A DNA stretch of 64,000 nucleotides from Arthrobacter sp. zg-Y238 (GCF_024385525.1 NZ_JANFLU010000001.1:496001-560000); one strand, 5' to 3'. Numbered from the stretch's first letter, positions 34,084 through 43,632 are shown. The notes: generated by a model not told the origin, from the sequence alone. Numbers and translations: made by a program.

Positions 34084-35565
34084 CTAGCCCTCGGTCACGA
34101 ACCCCGCGAGGTTCCGCAGCTGGTCGGCACGGCAGCCGGGGTTCACGTACATCATGTGCCCGGCCTCGTAGTAGTGGTGCGTGAACCGGGACCGTGCTTC
34201 ATCGCTCAGCCGCATGTGCGCCCACACGTACTCCGCGGCGAAATGCGGCGTGGCGCCGTCGTAATAGCCGTAGTCCACGTGCACGCGCAGCGCCGGGTTG
34301 TGCACCAGCAGCCGTTCCAGCGTGCCGGTGACATCCACGGGCACGCCCTCGAAGGTCTTGTAGCTCCACGGCTGGACCCGGCCGCTGAGGATTTCGTAGG
34401 GGAGATCGTTCTCGTAGCCGAGCTCGGCGCGGACATAGTGGTTGATCGCCGCGGAATAGGGCCCGTTGATGGCCACCAGGCTGGGATCGTCCCAGTTGAT
34501 CCAGTCCTGCTGGTGCGCCGGCGCGGCGGTAAACCGGCCGTCGATGCGCCCCACCGCCAGGTTCTGGTCCCGCAGCAGCTCCGCGGAAAACATAGCGTAG
34601 TCCCAGCGCAGGTTGGTACGGCGGATGAAACCCTCGCTCAGGGTGGTGATGGCGGCGAGGCGGGCGACGACGTCGTCGTACTCCTCCGCGCTCAGCCGGG
34701 CCCCCTGGGTCAGCGCGTACCCGTACTCCCGGGCGGCGTAGGCTTCGGCTTCGCGGACGACGTCGGCCAGCTCGCGGCCCGGAAGCCGGCCGTGGAAGTG
34801 CGCGATGGCGGCGTAGGTCGGCAGATGCAGCGCATAGGGGGTGTCCCGCCCCGGCGCGAAATCCAGGGTGGCCAGGTTCAGGACCGTCGAAATGAGTCCC
34901 AGACCGTTGACTGCCAGTCCGTAGGCGTCGAACAGCTTCCCGGCCACGGCCACTGCGCGGAGCGTGCCGTAGGACTCACCGACCAGGTACTTCGGGCTCA
35001 GCCAGCGGTTGTTGCGCGTGGTCCAGAGCCGGATGACCTCGGCCACCAGGTCCCGGTCCTCCTCGAATCCGTGGAACTCCGCGGCGTCGTTGCCGTTCAC
35101 CACGCGGGAGAAGCCGGTGTTCACCGGATCGATCAGGACCAGGTCCGCGTGTTCCAGCAGGGTCTGTGGGTTGTCCACCAGACCGAACGGGGGAGGGGTC
35201 AGCGAACCGGCGTCGCCCGAGTCCACCATCCGCGGGCCCAGCAGTCCCATGTGCAGCCAGACCGAGGAGGAGCCCGGCCCGCCGTTGAAGGCAAACACCA
35301 CCGGGCGCCGGTTGGGGCCGGGCTCCGGGGCGTCCGCCGTGTAGGCGACCAGGAAGATCTCCGCCTTCGGCCGGAAGCCGTCCGACTTCCCGTCGCTGAC
35401 CTCTTCCTTGCGGAACACCATCCGTCCGGTGGTGGTGGTGTACGCCAGGCCCGAGGGCAGGGTGTGCCGCCGCACCGCGAAGTCGTCGGTGATGTCCGGC
35501 GCGGAGGCTGCTTCCGGATCGGCGGACGCGGAGGCGGGGCTGGCGAGGTGTTCCTGGGAGACCAT
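34084..35565 (-). CDS. S10 family serine carboxypeptidase-like peptidase
   Basis: The 493-residue protein keeps the S10 catalytic plan: oxyanion FNGGPGSSSVWLHMG, nucleophile Ser in VGESYGTLRA, Asp in VDYGYYDGATP and His in YEAGHMMYV. No clear signal peptide begins the ATG 35565 form, so it is probably cytoplasmic, as for other bacterial S10 members. It would remove C-terminal residues from peptides. A longer frame to 35799 has no ribosome site. It converges on the methyltransferase with 3 bp between stops. Confidence 0.85.
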   Translation of the reverse strand: MVSQEHLASPASASADPEAASAPDITDDFAVRRHTLPSGLAYTTTTGRMVFRKEEVSDGKSDGFRPKAEIFLVAYTADAPEPGPNRRPVVFAFNGGPGSSSVWLHMGLLGPRMVDSGDAGSLTPPPFGLVDNPQTLLEHADLVLIDPVNTGFSRVVNGNDAAEFHGFEEDRDLVAEVIRLWTTRNNRWLSPKYLVGESYGTLRAVAVAGKLFDAYGLAVNGLGLISTVLNLATLDFAPGRDTPYALHLPTYAAIAHFHGRLPGRELADVVREAEAYAAREYGYALTQGARLSAEEYDDVVARLAAITTLSEGFIRRTNLRWDYAMFSAELLRDQNLAVGRIDGRFTAAPAHQQDWINWDDPSLVAINGPYSAAINHYVRAELGYENDLPYEILSGRVQPWSYKTFEGVPVDVTGTLERLLVHNPALRVHVDYGYYDGATPHFAAEYVWAHMRLSDEARSRFTHHYYEAGHMMYVNPGCRADQLRNLAGFVTEG

Positions 35566-35761
35566 GGCAAGGACACTACCCGTGCATCGGCCGATTACCC
35601 GGGAGGGAAACGGCGCGGTTGCGACCTGAGTCCGGCAAGTGTCCTGCGTACTCTTCCGTGGGCTCGGGCACGGGTCTACGTTGGAAAGACCGTGACCGGC
35701 CACGGCATTCCGCCAGAGGGAACGCCCACTTCGGTGCCGGTCCAGAAGGTGCGGAGGCATT

Positions 35762-36643
35762 ATGTTTTTCCACAAACAGGAACTCCAATTCAAGTCCACG
35801 CCGGATCAACCCGATGCCGTGTTTGCCCGGAAGCTACAAGAGGCCCTGGGCGGACAGTACGGCGAAATCACCGTAGCCATGCAGTACGGATTCCAGTCCT
35901 GGAATGCGCACATCCCGGGCAAATACCGGGACCTGCTCTACGGCATTGCCGCAGAAGAAATGGGCCACGTGGAAATGCTGGCCATCATGATTGCGCAGCT
36001 GCTGGAAAAGGCTCCGCTGGGGATTACCGGCGACGCTGTCCAGAACGATCCCACAGTCGCAGCGGTGGTGGGCGGCATGGATGTGCAGCAGGCCATTGTG
36101 GCCGGCGCCGGTGCCCGCCCCGCGGACAGCAACGGCAACCCGTGGACCGGCGGCTACGTCACGGCCAGCGGCAATATGCTGGCGGACTTTACGTCCAATG
36201 CCAACATTGAAATGCAGGGCCGCATTGCCGTTGCCCGGCTTTACCATATGACCGATGACCACGGGGTGCGGGACCTGCTGGCGTTCCTGCTGGCCCGCGA
36301 CACCATGCACCAGAACCAGTGGACCACTGCGGCCCTGGAACTTCAGGCGGAAAACATGGAACAGCTACCGGTACCCAGCAACTTCCCGCTCAACAAGGAA
36401 CACCGCGAGGTGTCCTACCAGTACCTGAACTTCTCCGACGGGGAGCATGCGAAGGAAGGCTCCTGGGCCAAGGGCCCGACGCCGGACGGCAAGGGCGAAT
36501 TCAGCTACCACGACGGTCCCACCACAACGGCCCCGATGCCGCCGCCCACCCGCCCGGACGCCCGGTACTACGGCACCACGGACGTACCCAACCCGGTCGA
36601 GAAGGCGGCAGGAGCTGTGCAGGACAAGCTGAACAAGGAATAA
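35762..36643 (+). CDS. Manganese catalase
   Basis: The 293-residue protein is a non-haem dimanganese catalase of ferritin-like fold, breaking H2O2 to water and oxygen. The Mn ligands are visible: Glu35 (QYGEITVAMQ), Glu66 and His69 (EEMGHVE), Glu150 (NIEMQGR) and His183 (TMHQNQW). The C-terminal 60 residues are a Pro-rich tail usual in this family. It stands alone with its own terminator. Together with UspA and the stress SDR it gives this stretch a stress-response character. Confidence 0.93.
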   Translation: MFFHKQELQFKSTPDQPDAVFARKLQEALGGQYGEITVAMQYGFQSWNAHIPGKYRDLLYGIAAEEMGHVEMLAIMIAQLLEKAPLGITGDAVQNDPTVAAVVGGMDVQQAIVAGAGARPADSNGNPWTGGYVTASGNMLADFTSNANIEMQGRIAVARLYHMTDDHGVRDLLAFLLARDTMHQNQWTTAALELQAENMEQLPVPSNFPLNKEHREVSYQYLNFSDGEHAKEGSWAKGPTPDGKGEFSYHDGPTTTAPMPPPTRPDARYYGTTDVPNPVEKAAGAVQDKLNKE

Positions 36644-36655
36644 CCAACCCCTGCC

Positions 36656-36692
36656 AAAACCGGGCGGAACCGCAGAGGCCCCGCCCGGTTTT
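36656..36692 (+). terminator. Intrinsic terminator of the manganese catalase gene
   Basis: AACCGGGCGG pairs with the CCGCCCGGTT arm, followed by TTTTC. Confidence 0.8.
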
Positions 36693-36859
36693 CTGCTGCC
36701 CTAAGGCAAGGAGAATGGCGGCGGCGGAATCCTCGATGTCCTGAAACTCGCCGGTCTGAATAAGGGTCACGACGCCGGCGGCGGGCGTACGATGCCTGCA
36801 TCCGGCTGCGGGGACCGGATCCGTTTTCCTCTGTCCGTCTCAAAACAATGGAGTTTTAG

Positions 36860-38221
36860 ATGAGCGTCAATGCCGCGTCCGCCGCGCCTTCTTCCGGCCG
36901 GATGAGCCGGGAGGAACGAAAGGTCCTCGCCGGAACCCTGGTCGGCACCACCATCGAGTGGTACGACTTCTTCATTTACGCCCAGGCTGCCGGCCTGGTG
37001 CTGGCCACCCTGTATTTCGGCCCCATCAACGAGGGCCCGCTGGGACAGGTGGTCTCCTTCGCCACCATCGGCATCAGTTTCCTGTTCCGCCCCCTGGGCG
37101 CCGTCGTCGCCGGGCACCTGGGGGACCGGATCGGCCGGAAGAAAATGCTGGTCTTCACGCTGGTCATGATGGGGATCTCCACCGCCCTGATCGGCGTGGT
37201 GCCTACCTACGCGCAGATCGGCGTCGCCGGTCCGATCCTGCTGATTGTGCTGCGTATTATGCAGGGCTTCTCCGCCGGCGGAGAGTGGGGCGGGGCCGCC
37301 CTGCTCTCGGTGGAACACGCACCGGTGGGCAAGCGCGGTCTCTTCGGTGCGTACCCGCAGATCGGCGTGCCGGTGGGCATGATCCTGGCGACGTTCGTGA
37401 TGTACGTGCTGAGCACGAGTCTGAGCGAGGAGGACTTCCTGGCCTGGGGCTGGCGGATCCCGTTCCTGGTCTCGGTGGTGCTGATCATCGTCGGCTACTT
37501 CATCCGCCGCTCGGTGGCGGAGAGCCCTGTTTTCAAGGAGATCCAGGAGCGGAAGAAGGAATCCTCCGCGCCGCTCAGCCAGCTGTTCCGGCACAACAGC
37601 CGCGAGGTGATCCTCAGTGCATTGATCTTCATTGCCAACAACGCGGCCGGGTACCTGGTCATCGCCTTCTTTGCCTCTTACGCCACCGGTAAGCCGGACG
37701 CGGGCGGGCTGGGAATGGACCGGCCCTCGGTGCTGCTGGCCACCACGCTGGGATCCTTCGGCTGGTTGATCTTCACGCTCTACGGCGGGATCCTTTCCGA
37801 CCGGATAGGCCGGGTCCGGACGTTCCAGATCGGCTACGCCTGGGTGTTCCTGTGGTCGGTCCCGATGTTCCTGCTCATCGACACCACCAACATTGTTCTG
37901 TTCGCGGTGGCGATTTTCGTCCTGACCATCGGCCTGGGCCTGTCCTACGGTCCGCAGTCGGCCATGTACGCCGAGATGTTCCCGGCCCGGGTGCGGTACT
38001 CGGGGGTCTCCATCGGGTACGCACTCGGGGCCATCCTGGGCGGGGCTTTCGCGCCGACCATTGCCCAGGCGCTGCTGAACGAGACCGGCTGGTCGCCGTC
38101 CATTGGCCTCTACATCATGGTGCTGTGCGTGGTGTCCTTTGTGGCCGTGTCCATGGTGAAGGAAACCAAGGGCAACGACCTGCATGTGGAGGGCTCACCG
38201 AAGCAGCGGTCCCGGCGCTAG
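36860..38221 (+). CDS. MFS transporter, metabolite:H+ symporter (MHS) family
   Basis: The 453-residue protein matches the MHS subgroup (KgtP/ProP/ShiA-like): GTTIEWYDFFIYAQAAGLVL in TM1, GAVVAGHLGDRIGRKKMLV (motif A), RIMQGFSAGGEWGGAALLSVEHAP and YAEMFPARVRYSGVSIGYALG. These import organic acids or betaines with protons. GGAG six bases before ATG 36860 fixes the start. No partner genes identify the substrate. Confidence 0.9.
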   Translation: MSVNAASAAPSSGRMSREERKVLAGTLVGTTIEWYDFFIYAQAAGLVLATLYFGPINEGPLGQVVSFATIGISFLFRPLGAVVAGHLGDRIGRKKMLVFTLVMMGISTALIGVVPTYAQIGVAGPILLIVLRIMQGFSAGGEWGGAALLSVEHAPVGKRGLFGAYPQIGVPVGMILATFVMYVLSTSLSEEDFLAWGWRIPFLVSVVLIIVGYFIRRSVAESPVFKEIQERKKESSAPLSQLFRHNSREVILSALIFIANNAAGYLVIAFFASYATGKPDAGGLGMDRPSVLLATTLGSFGWLIFTLYGGILSDRIGRVRTFQIGYAWVFLWSVPMFLLIDTTNIVLFAVAIFVLTIGLGLSYGPQSAMYAEMFPARVRYSGVSIGYALGAILGGAFAPTIAQALLNETGWSPSIGLYIMVLCVVSFVAVSMVKETKGNDLHVEGSPKQRSRR

Positions 38222-38226
38222 CGAAC

Positions 38227-38616
38227 CTACCGTTCCAGGACGCCGATTTCGGTGCCGGCCTGGTCATAGATCCGCAGGGCGCCGCCGTCGACGTCGGCAG
38301 CGGCACCCGCGGCGAGCCACGTGTCCATTCCCGGCGGGCAGGCCATCAGGGTGGTTGCCATGTCCCTGAGCGTGACGTGGTTGCCGGAAATGCTCCAGTG
38401 GCCCATCAGCCGGTTGCAGCCGTCCGTGCCGCTGACCCGCCCGTCGGGGCTGAAGTCCAGGGACGGCGCGTCCGGATTATCGACGTCGCCCCACGTACCG
38501 GTGACGTCCGCTGCCGGACTCCCGCCGCTTTCCCCGGGATCCGGGGACGCGCCGGCGTCGTTCCCGCAGGCGCTCAGCAGCAGCGCTCCCGCCAGCACCG
38601 GGAGCAGCAGTCGCAT
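38227..38616 (-). CDS. META/HslJ-like domain lipoprotein
   Basis: The 129-residue protein has a lipoprotein signal (LLLPVLAGALLLSAC, lipobox LSAC) and a META-type beta domain with GRVSGTDGCNRLMGHW and TTLMACPPGMD, in which the two Cys could form a disulfide. META/HslJ proteins are surface or secreted proteins of unclear role. ATG 38616 shares a base with the CorA stop, so it is translationally coupled to CorA. A longer frame runs into corA and is rejected. Confidence 0.78.
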   Translation of the reverse strand: MRLLLPVLAGALLLSACGNDAGASPDPGESGGSPAADVTGTWGDVDNPDAPSLDFSPDGRVSGTDGCNRLMGHWSISGNHVTLRDMATTLMACPPGMDTWLAAGAAADVDGGALRIYDQAGTEIGVLER

Positions 38617-39611
38617 CAGAGCCACTTGTTCCGTTTGAAGGTCACGTACAGGATGAAGCCCATCCCGAACATCGCCAGAATGGCCAGCGGATACCCGAAT
38701 TCCCATCCGAGTTCGGGCATATTTTCAAAGTTCATGCCGTAAATGGTGCCCACCAGGGTGGGGGCAAAGAGGATGGCGGCCCAGGACGAAATCCGCTTCA
38801 CCTGTTCGTTCTGTTCAATGCTGGTCTCCGCCAGGCGGTTGGAGGCGAGCGTGGAGGAGAGGGTGAGTGCGTTGTCCAGGATGGCGCGGTAGGCGTTGAC
38901 CCGGTCGATCAGGCGCAGCACGTGGTCCATCACGTCCCCGAGGTTGTCATGCAGGTCTGTGGGGATGCCGTACTGGTCCGCATTCTGGCGCAGTTCGCCC
39001 ACCACGCTTTCCAGCGGACTGATGGCACGGTGGAACTGGATGACTTCGCGGGAGAGTTCGTAGATGCGGCGGGACACTTCGGCGTCGCCGCCGAACAACT
39101 GGTCCTCGATCTCGTCGATGTCGTTTTCCAGCCCGGCAGCGACGGGAGCGTATTCATCCACCACCTGGTCCAGCACCGCGTAGAGCACCGCCTGCGGTCC
39201 AAGCGCCAGCAGGTCCGGTTCCTGTTCCAGCCGTTTGCGGACGCGGGCGAGATCCGGGGATTCTGCGTGCCGGACGGTCACCACGAAGTTGGGTCCCACA
39301 AACAGGTGCAGCTCACCGAACTCCACGCGTTCGACGTCGTCCAGGTAGCGGGCGGGCCGGAGCACCAGGAACAGCTGGTCACCGTACTGTTCCAGCTTGG
39401 AGCGCTGGTGGCCCGCCAGGGCGTCTTCGACAATGAGCAAGTTCAAGCCGAACTCCTCGGCCACGGCCAGCAGCTCCACCTCGTCCGGGCGGTACAGGCC
39501 GATCCATGCCATGCCGCCGGAGCTGCGGGTCAGCTCGAACGTTTCATCCAGGCTATCCGGGTCATGGTGGCGCTTGCCGTTCACATACACCGCATTGTCG
39601 ACCAACGTCAT
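38616..39611 (-). CDS. corA: CorA family magnesium/cobalt transporter
   Basis: The 331-residue protein has the cytoplasmic funnel (VEFGELHLFVGPNFVVTVRH), a long stalk helix, and two C-terminal membrane helices with the YGMNFENMP selectivity loop and the basic KRNKWL tail. It forms a pentameric Mg2+ channel. The start is ATG 39611, where AGGGGA is properly spaced; two Met codons upstream fit worse. It is coupled to the following META lipoprotein. Confidence 0.92.
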   Translation of the reverse strand: MTLVDNAVYVNGKRHHDPDSLDETFELTRSSGGMAWIGLYRPDEVELLAVAEEFGLNLLIVEDALAGHQRSKLEQYGDQLFLVLRPARYLDDVERVEFGELHLFVGPNFVVTVRHAESPDLARVRKRLEQEPDLLALGPQAVLYAVLDQVVDEYAPVAAGLENDIDEIEDQLFGGDAEVSRRIYELSREVIQFHRAISPLESVVGELRQNADQYGIPTDLHDNLGDVMDHVLRLIDRVNAYRAILDNALTLSSTLASNRLAETSIEQNEQVKRISSWAAILFAPTLVGTIYGMNFENMPELGWEFGYPLAILAMFGMGFILYVTFKRNKWL

Positions 39612-39645
39612 GGACATTCCCCTAGCGTCTAAACCGAAAAACCCG

Positions 39646-41571
39646 TTATCGGCCGGGCACCGGGCGGCGGCCACTGCCCATTATCCCTGCCCGCGGGGCC
39701 CGATGCCGCTCGGCGCCGCGGGCGGGGCAGTGTCCCGGCCCGTGCAGGGCACGCAGGGCATTGAGGATGGCAGCCAAATCCACCAGTTCCTGGGTCAGGG
39801 CACCGGCGACCGCCGGAATGTATCCGAATGCTGCCACCAGCATCAGGACCAGGCTCAGGGCGATGCCGAGCCGGATGCTCTGCAGCGCCACCCGAAGCGT
39901 GTGCTGGCCGATATCCACGGCCACGGCCACGCGGGAGAGGTCGTCGGCGGCAATCACCGCATCCGCGGACTCGCCCGCCGCGGTGGCCCCCCTCGCACCC
40001 ATGGCAATGCCGACGTCGGCCGCCGCCAGCACCGGGGCGTCATTGACGCCGTCGCCCACCATCAGGACCGGCCGGCCGGGCAGGGCGGCGACCGCCCGGA
40101 CCTTATCCGCGGGCAGCAGGCCGGCGGAGACCTGGATAATGCCCAGCTCGTGGGCGACGCTGCGTGCGGTTCCGGCGGCGTCACCGGTGAGCATGACCAT
40201 GGACCGGACTCCCAGCCGCCGCAGGTCCGTCAGCGTGGCCGCGGCGTTGGGACGCACGGTATCGCTTAGCACCAGGGTTCCGGCGAAGCTGCCCTCCACC
40301 CCTACGTATACGGCCAGCTCGCCGGGCTGCAGGGCCTGTTCGGCCGGGTCCGCGCCCGTGGCGGCAATGAACCGCTGCTTGCCCACCCGGATCCTGCGGC
40401 CGCCGATCAACGCTTCCACCCCGTTGGTCGCCGCCTCCGAGGCGTAATGGGCCGGCAGTAAGGTCAGCCCCCGTGCGGCGGCCGCCGACTGGACTGCGGC
40501 GGCCAGCACATGGGAGGAATACTGCTCCGCGGACGCAGCCAGGGCCAGCAGCTCGTCCTCCGTGAACGGCGGCTGCGGATGCACCGCCACCAGTTCCGGC
40601 CGGCCGGAAGTCAGCGTGCCGGTCTTGTCGAAGGCTGCCGTGCGGATCCGGGCAAGCTGTTCCAGGGTTGCTCCGCCCTTGACGATGATGCCGTGCCGGG
40701 CAGCCCGGCTCATGCCGCCCATGAAGGCCACCGGGGCGGCGATCAGCAACGGACAGGGCGTGGCCAGGACCAGTACCTCCGCGAAACGGCCGGGATCCCC
40801 GCTGGCCAGCCAGGCAGCACCGGCAATCAGCAGCGAGAGCCCGGTGAACGGCAGCGCATACCGGTCCGCCAACCGGACCAAGGGTGCCCGCGACGCCGCG
40901 GCCTCCTGCACCAGGGCCACAATCCGCTGGTACTGGCTGTCCGCCGTCGTCGCCGTGGCGCGGATGCGGACGGCAGCGGTGCCGTTGACCGACCCGCTGA
41001 GCACCGTCTCCCCGGCGCTGCGCAGGGCCGGCAGGGATTCGCCCGTGAGCGAGGATTCGTCGAACTCCGCGGCCGGATCCAGCAGGATGCCGTCCACGGG
41101 CACCAGTTCGGCGGGCCGGACCAGCAGGATGTCGCCGGGCCGGACATCGGTGGCGGCAAGATCGACGACGGCGTCCGCTTCCAGCCGGTGGGCTTGCTGC
41201 GGTGCGCGCTCCAACAGGGCATCCAGCTCGCTGCGGGCACGGCCGGCAGCATAATCCTCCAGCGCCTCGCCGCCGGAGAGCATCAGCACGATGATCAGCG
41301 CGGCCAGGTACTCGCCGACGGCGATGGTGCTGAGGATGGCAATGACAGCCAGGATGTCCAAACCCCAGTTGCCGGCACGGATGTTCCGGACCATCCCCGC
41401 GGCGGTCTGCAGCCCCACGGCCCCTGCATACAGGCTGGCCGTCCAGGCCGCGGCGGTACCGGCGTCGACCGCGAGCAGGGCAAGGACCGCCAGACCGACC
41501 AGCAGCGTGGCGAACACCAGCGGATAACGGCGCACCGCATCCGGGATCCTGGATAGTCCTCTGCTCCTCAT
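39646..41571 (-). CDS. P1B-type heavy-metal translocating ATPase
   Basis: The 641-residue ATPase has eight membrane helices, the TGES actuator loop (SSLTGESLPA), the phosphorylation motif DKTGTLTSG, the HP-like SSH element and GDGVNDAPVL. The ion-binding motif in the sixth helix is TPC (VLATPCPLLI), not the usual CPC, and no N-terminal metal-binding domain is present. This variant is associated with less typical substrates such as iron, cobalt, manganese or zinc. GAAG precedes ATG 41571. An iron-box-like sequence lies 40 bp upstream. Confidence 0.88.
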   Translation of the reverse strand: MRSRGLSRIPDAVRRYPLVFATLLVGLAVLALLAVDAGTAAAWTASLYAGAVGLQTAAGMVRNIRAGNWGLDILAVIAILSTIAVGEYLAALIIVLMLSGGEALEDYAAGRARSELDALLERAPQQAHRLEADAVVDLAATDVRPGDILLVRPAELVPVDGILLDPAAEFDESSLTGESLPALRSAGETVLSGSVNGTAAVRIRATATTADSQYQRIVALVQEAAASRAPLVRLADRYALPFTGLSLLIAGAAWLASGDPGRFAEVLVLATPCPLLIAAPVAFMGGMSRAARHGIIVKGGATLEQLARIRTAAFDKTGTLTSGRPELVAVHPQPPFTEDELLALAASAEQYSSHVLAAAVQSAAAARGLTLLPAHYASEAATNGVEALIGGRRIRVGKQRFIAATGADPAEQALQPGELAVYVGVEGSFAGTLVLSDTVRPNAAATLTDLRRLGVRSMVMLTGDAAGTARSVAHELGIIQVSAGLLPADKVRAVAALPGRPVLMVGDGVNDAPVLAAADVGIAMGARGATAAGESADAVIAADDLSRVAVAVDIGQHTLRVALQSIRLGIALSLVLMLVAAFGYIPAVAGALTQELVDLAAILNALRALHGPGHCPARGAERHRAPRAGIMGSGRRPVPGR

Positions 41572-41608
41572 ATCTTCAGTTTTAAGCCGGTCGCGGAGCA
41601 GTTTCCAG

Positions 41609-41627
41609 CAAGATAATGCTTACCTAA
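41609..41627 (-). promoter_or_regulatory. DtxR/IdeR-type iron-box-like site upstream of the P-type ATPase
   Basis: Read on the minus strand, TTAGGTAAGCATTATCTTG matches the 19-bp TTAGGTWAGSCTWACCTAA iron box at 15 of 19 positions by eye, with the left half intact. It is 38-56 bp upstream of the ATPase start. Confidence 0.45.
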
Positions 41628-41645
41628 AATTCCCCTGCCCGGCAC

Positions 41646-42362
41646 TCAGCGGAGGGCCGCCTCGATCCGCCGGGCGGTTTCGGCCAGCCGCAGTCCCATG
41701 GCGTCTTCGTCCTTGCCGGCGCCGAAGTACACCACCGACACCGCGGCGGGCAGCTGGCCGGAGGCAGTGACGGGAGCGGCAACGGCGGAGACCCCCTCGA
41801 TGACCTCGTTGTGGCTGACGGCGTAGCCGCGCTCCCGCGCTACGCGGCTTTCGCTGCGGTACTTCTGCCCCGGGGCCAGCCGGTCCCACTGTTCCTCGGT
41901 CATGGCGGACTGGATGGCGATCCCCGGAGCGCCGGCGGTGAAGGAGTGCCGGGTGCCCGGGCGTTGGATGAGGGCGGTGCGGCTGTGGGTGGGTTCCACG
42001 GTCATCAGAGTTACGCAGTTCTGCCGGTCCCAGACGGCAACAAAAGCCGTCATGGAGAGCTCGTTGGCCAGCACGCTGAGTTCGGGCAGCGCCGCTGACT
42101 GCAGGTCCCGTGACACACCCCGGGCCAGCGCCGCGAGGCCCGGTGCTGCAGAGACCCGGCCGGCGTCGTCGCGCATCACCAGGGAGTGGGATTCCAGCGT
42201 CCGCAGGATCCGGTAGGCGATGGAGCGGTGCACCCCAAGTCCTTCGGAGAGTTCGGCAATGCTCAGGGAGCTCTCCGCGTCCGCCAGGAGTTCCAGGGCG
42301 CGGATGCCGCGGGAGAGGGTCTGGGACTGGGAGCCTGCTCCGGTTGGCTCAGGGGGTGTCAT
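41646..42362 (-). CDS. IclR family transcriptional regulator
   Basis: The 238-residue protein has the IclR winged helix in residues 15-75 (SRGIRALELLADAESSLSIAELSEGLGVHRSIAYRILRTLE, seen in part) and a C-terminal effector domain with GAPGIAIQSAM and RGYAVSHNEVIEGVSAVAAPV, the usual ligand-pocket end. IclR proteins often control aromatic, glyoxylate or allantoin genes. No target lies beside it, so a distant operon is likely. AGGATT precedes ATG 42362. It is unlikely to control the ATPase downstream. Confidence 0.88.
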   Translation of the reverse strand: MTPPEPTGAGSQSQTLSRGIRALELLADAESSLSIAELSEGLGVHRSIAYRILRTLESHSLVMRDDAGRVSAAPGLAALARGVSRDLQSAALPELSVLANELSMTAFVAVWDRQNCVTLMTVEPTHSRTALIQRPGTRHSFTAGAPGIAIQSAMTEEQWDRLAPGQKYRSESRVARERGYAVSHNEVIEGVSAVAAPVTASGQLPAAVSVVYFGAGKDEDAMGLRLAETARRIEAALR

Positions 42363-42458
42363 GGGCCAATCCTAAGCGCACGGCCCTGCGCTACCGTGCC
42401 GTGACGGGAGCCGCCGTGCCGCTGACGGGAGCCGCCGGACGTCGCGCTACACGCCCGG

Positions 42459-42692
42459 CTACACGCCGCGGCGGCGGCTGAGCAGCCCGGACATCAGCAG
42501 CAGCAACCCGCCCGCGAGCGGCCAGAGGATGTACATGCTCAGCAGGGCACCGAAGGCAGCGACCACGAGGCTGGCCAGCATGGTGCTGCAGACCAGGATC
42601 ATTCCCAGAACAATCCGGGCCTGGCCGCGGTGCGGTGATGGAATGGGTGGAAGCCATGCGGGACGCTCATCTGTCCAGCTCATGCGAGCCAT
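42459..42692 (-). CDS. Small membrane protein, hypothetical
   Basis: The 77-residue protein has two hydrophobic segments (RIVLGMILVCSTMLASLVVAA; SMYILWPLAGGLLLLMSGLL) and a basic C-terminus. The start is either ATG 42692 or ATG 42683 (MSWTDERP); no strong ribosome site was found. The larger frames reaching 43166 are shadows of the DinB gene. Confidence 0.6.
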   Translation of the reverse strand: MARMSWTDERPAWLPPIPSPHRGQARIVLGMILVCSTMLASLVVAAFGALLSMYILWPLAGGLLLLMSGLLSRRRGV

Positions 42693-42830
42693 TTTAGGAC
42701 TGCGCGCCGTGGATGGAACCGGCCCAGGCCCGATTTTTGAGCTGCGGCCCGGAAACGGACTCTTCCCGGACACCGGACCGGCGTGAAACGATGGCGAAAC
42801 CCTGCCGCCAACCCAGAGGGAGCCAGTGCG

Positions 42831-43349
42831 ATGGACGAAAGCGATCTTCTTGTTGATGCCTTCGGACGGCTCCCCGGTGCAGTCCGAAGGGCCGTGAACA
42901 ATCTCGACGCCGGTGCACTGAACCACCGCCCCTATCCGGACGGAAACTCCATTGCCTGGCTGATCTGGCACCTGAGCCGGGTGGAGGACCACCAGATCGC
43001 CGAGGTTGCCGGGCAGGAACAGGCCTGGACCGCCGACGGCTGGGCAAAACGGGTGGGCCTTCCGCTGGCGGTGGAGGATACGGGCTACGGGCATACCTCC
43101 GAGCAGGTGGCGCTGGTCCAGGTGCATTCGGCGGAGCTGCTGCTGGGCTATTACGACGACGTGCATTCCCGCACCGAGGCCTTCGTCTCGGGACTATCGG
43201 GAGAGGACCTGGGCCGGATCGTGGACCGGGCCTGGGATCCGCCGGTGACGCTGGGCGTCCGGCTGGTGAGCACGTTGGCGGACTGCCTTGAGCACGTGGG
43301 GCAGGCGGCTTATGTTCGGGGAATGGTGCTGGCGAATTCAAGGGGGTAA
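42831..43349 (+). CDS. DinB/DUF664-type metal-binding four-helix protein
   Basis: The 172-residue protein has the DinB superfamily helical bundle with IAWLIWHLSRVEDHQIAEVAG (first metal His), and a late DCLEHVGQAAYVRGMVL carrying another His. This group includes mycothiol-dependent enzymes in actinobacteria, often thiol-transferases. AGGGAG lies ten bases before ATG 42831; the longer frame from 42783 is unlikely. The next gene starts in its stop codon (TAATG). Confidence 0.78.
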   Translation: MDESDLLVDAFGRLPGAVRRAVNNLDAGALNHRPYPDGNSIAWLIWHLSRVEDHQIAEVAGQEQAWTADGWAKRVGLPLAVEDTGYGHTSEQVALVQVHSAELLLGYYDDVHSRTEAFVSGLSGEDLGRIVDRAWDPPVTLGVRLVSTLADCLEHVGQAAYVRGMVLANSRG

Positions 43350-43624
43350 TGGGCGTGGTGCAGTCTGTTCGATGGGCACGGATTTTCGGGGACAGGGTGG
43401 ATCCCCGGGTCCGGATCGAGGAAGCCTTCGGAGGCAGTGCGGCGAATCCGCAGGTCGCCGCGGGACGGTGGGCGAACGAAACACTGAAGGCCAAAGGGCT
43501 GGATCCGCGGGCTGAGGACGGCCGGTCACAGATTGCCGCAATCGCCGCCCTGCGCGCGGCGAAGCCGGAGCTGACGCTGAAAACGGTGGCGTACTTGGTC
43601 AAGACTGCCCGCTGGCGTGCCTGA
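43349..43624 (+). CDS. Hypothetical small protein coupled to DinB gene
   Basis: The 91-residue protein begins at ATG 43349, sharing one base with the DinB stop, so it is translated by coupling. Its sequence is helical and basic at both ends (VQSVRWARIFGDRVDPRVRIEEAFGG; LKTVAYLVKTARWRA) and shows no domain I recognise. Size and position suggest a cytoplasmic accessory to the DinB-like enzyme, but that is inferred from context only. Confidence 0.6.
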   Translation: MGVVQSVRWARIFGDRVDPRVRIEEAFGGSAANPQVAAGRWANETLKAKGLDPRAEDGRSQIAAIAALRAAKPELTLKTVAYLVKTARWRA

Positions 43625-43632
43625 CAAGACCC

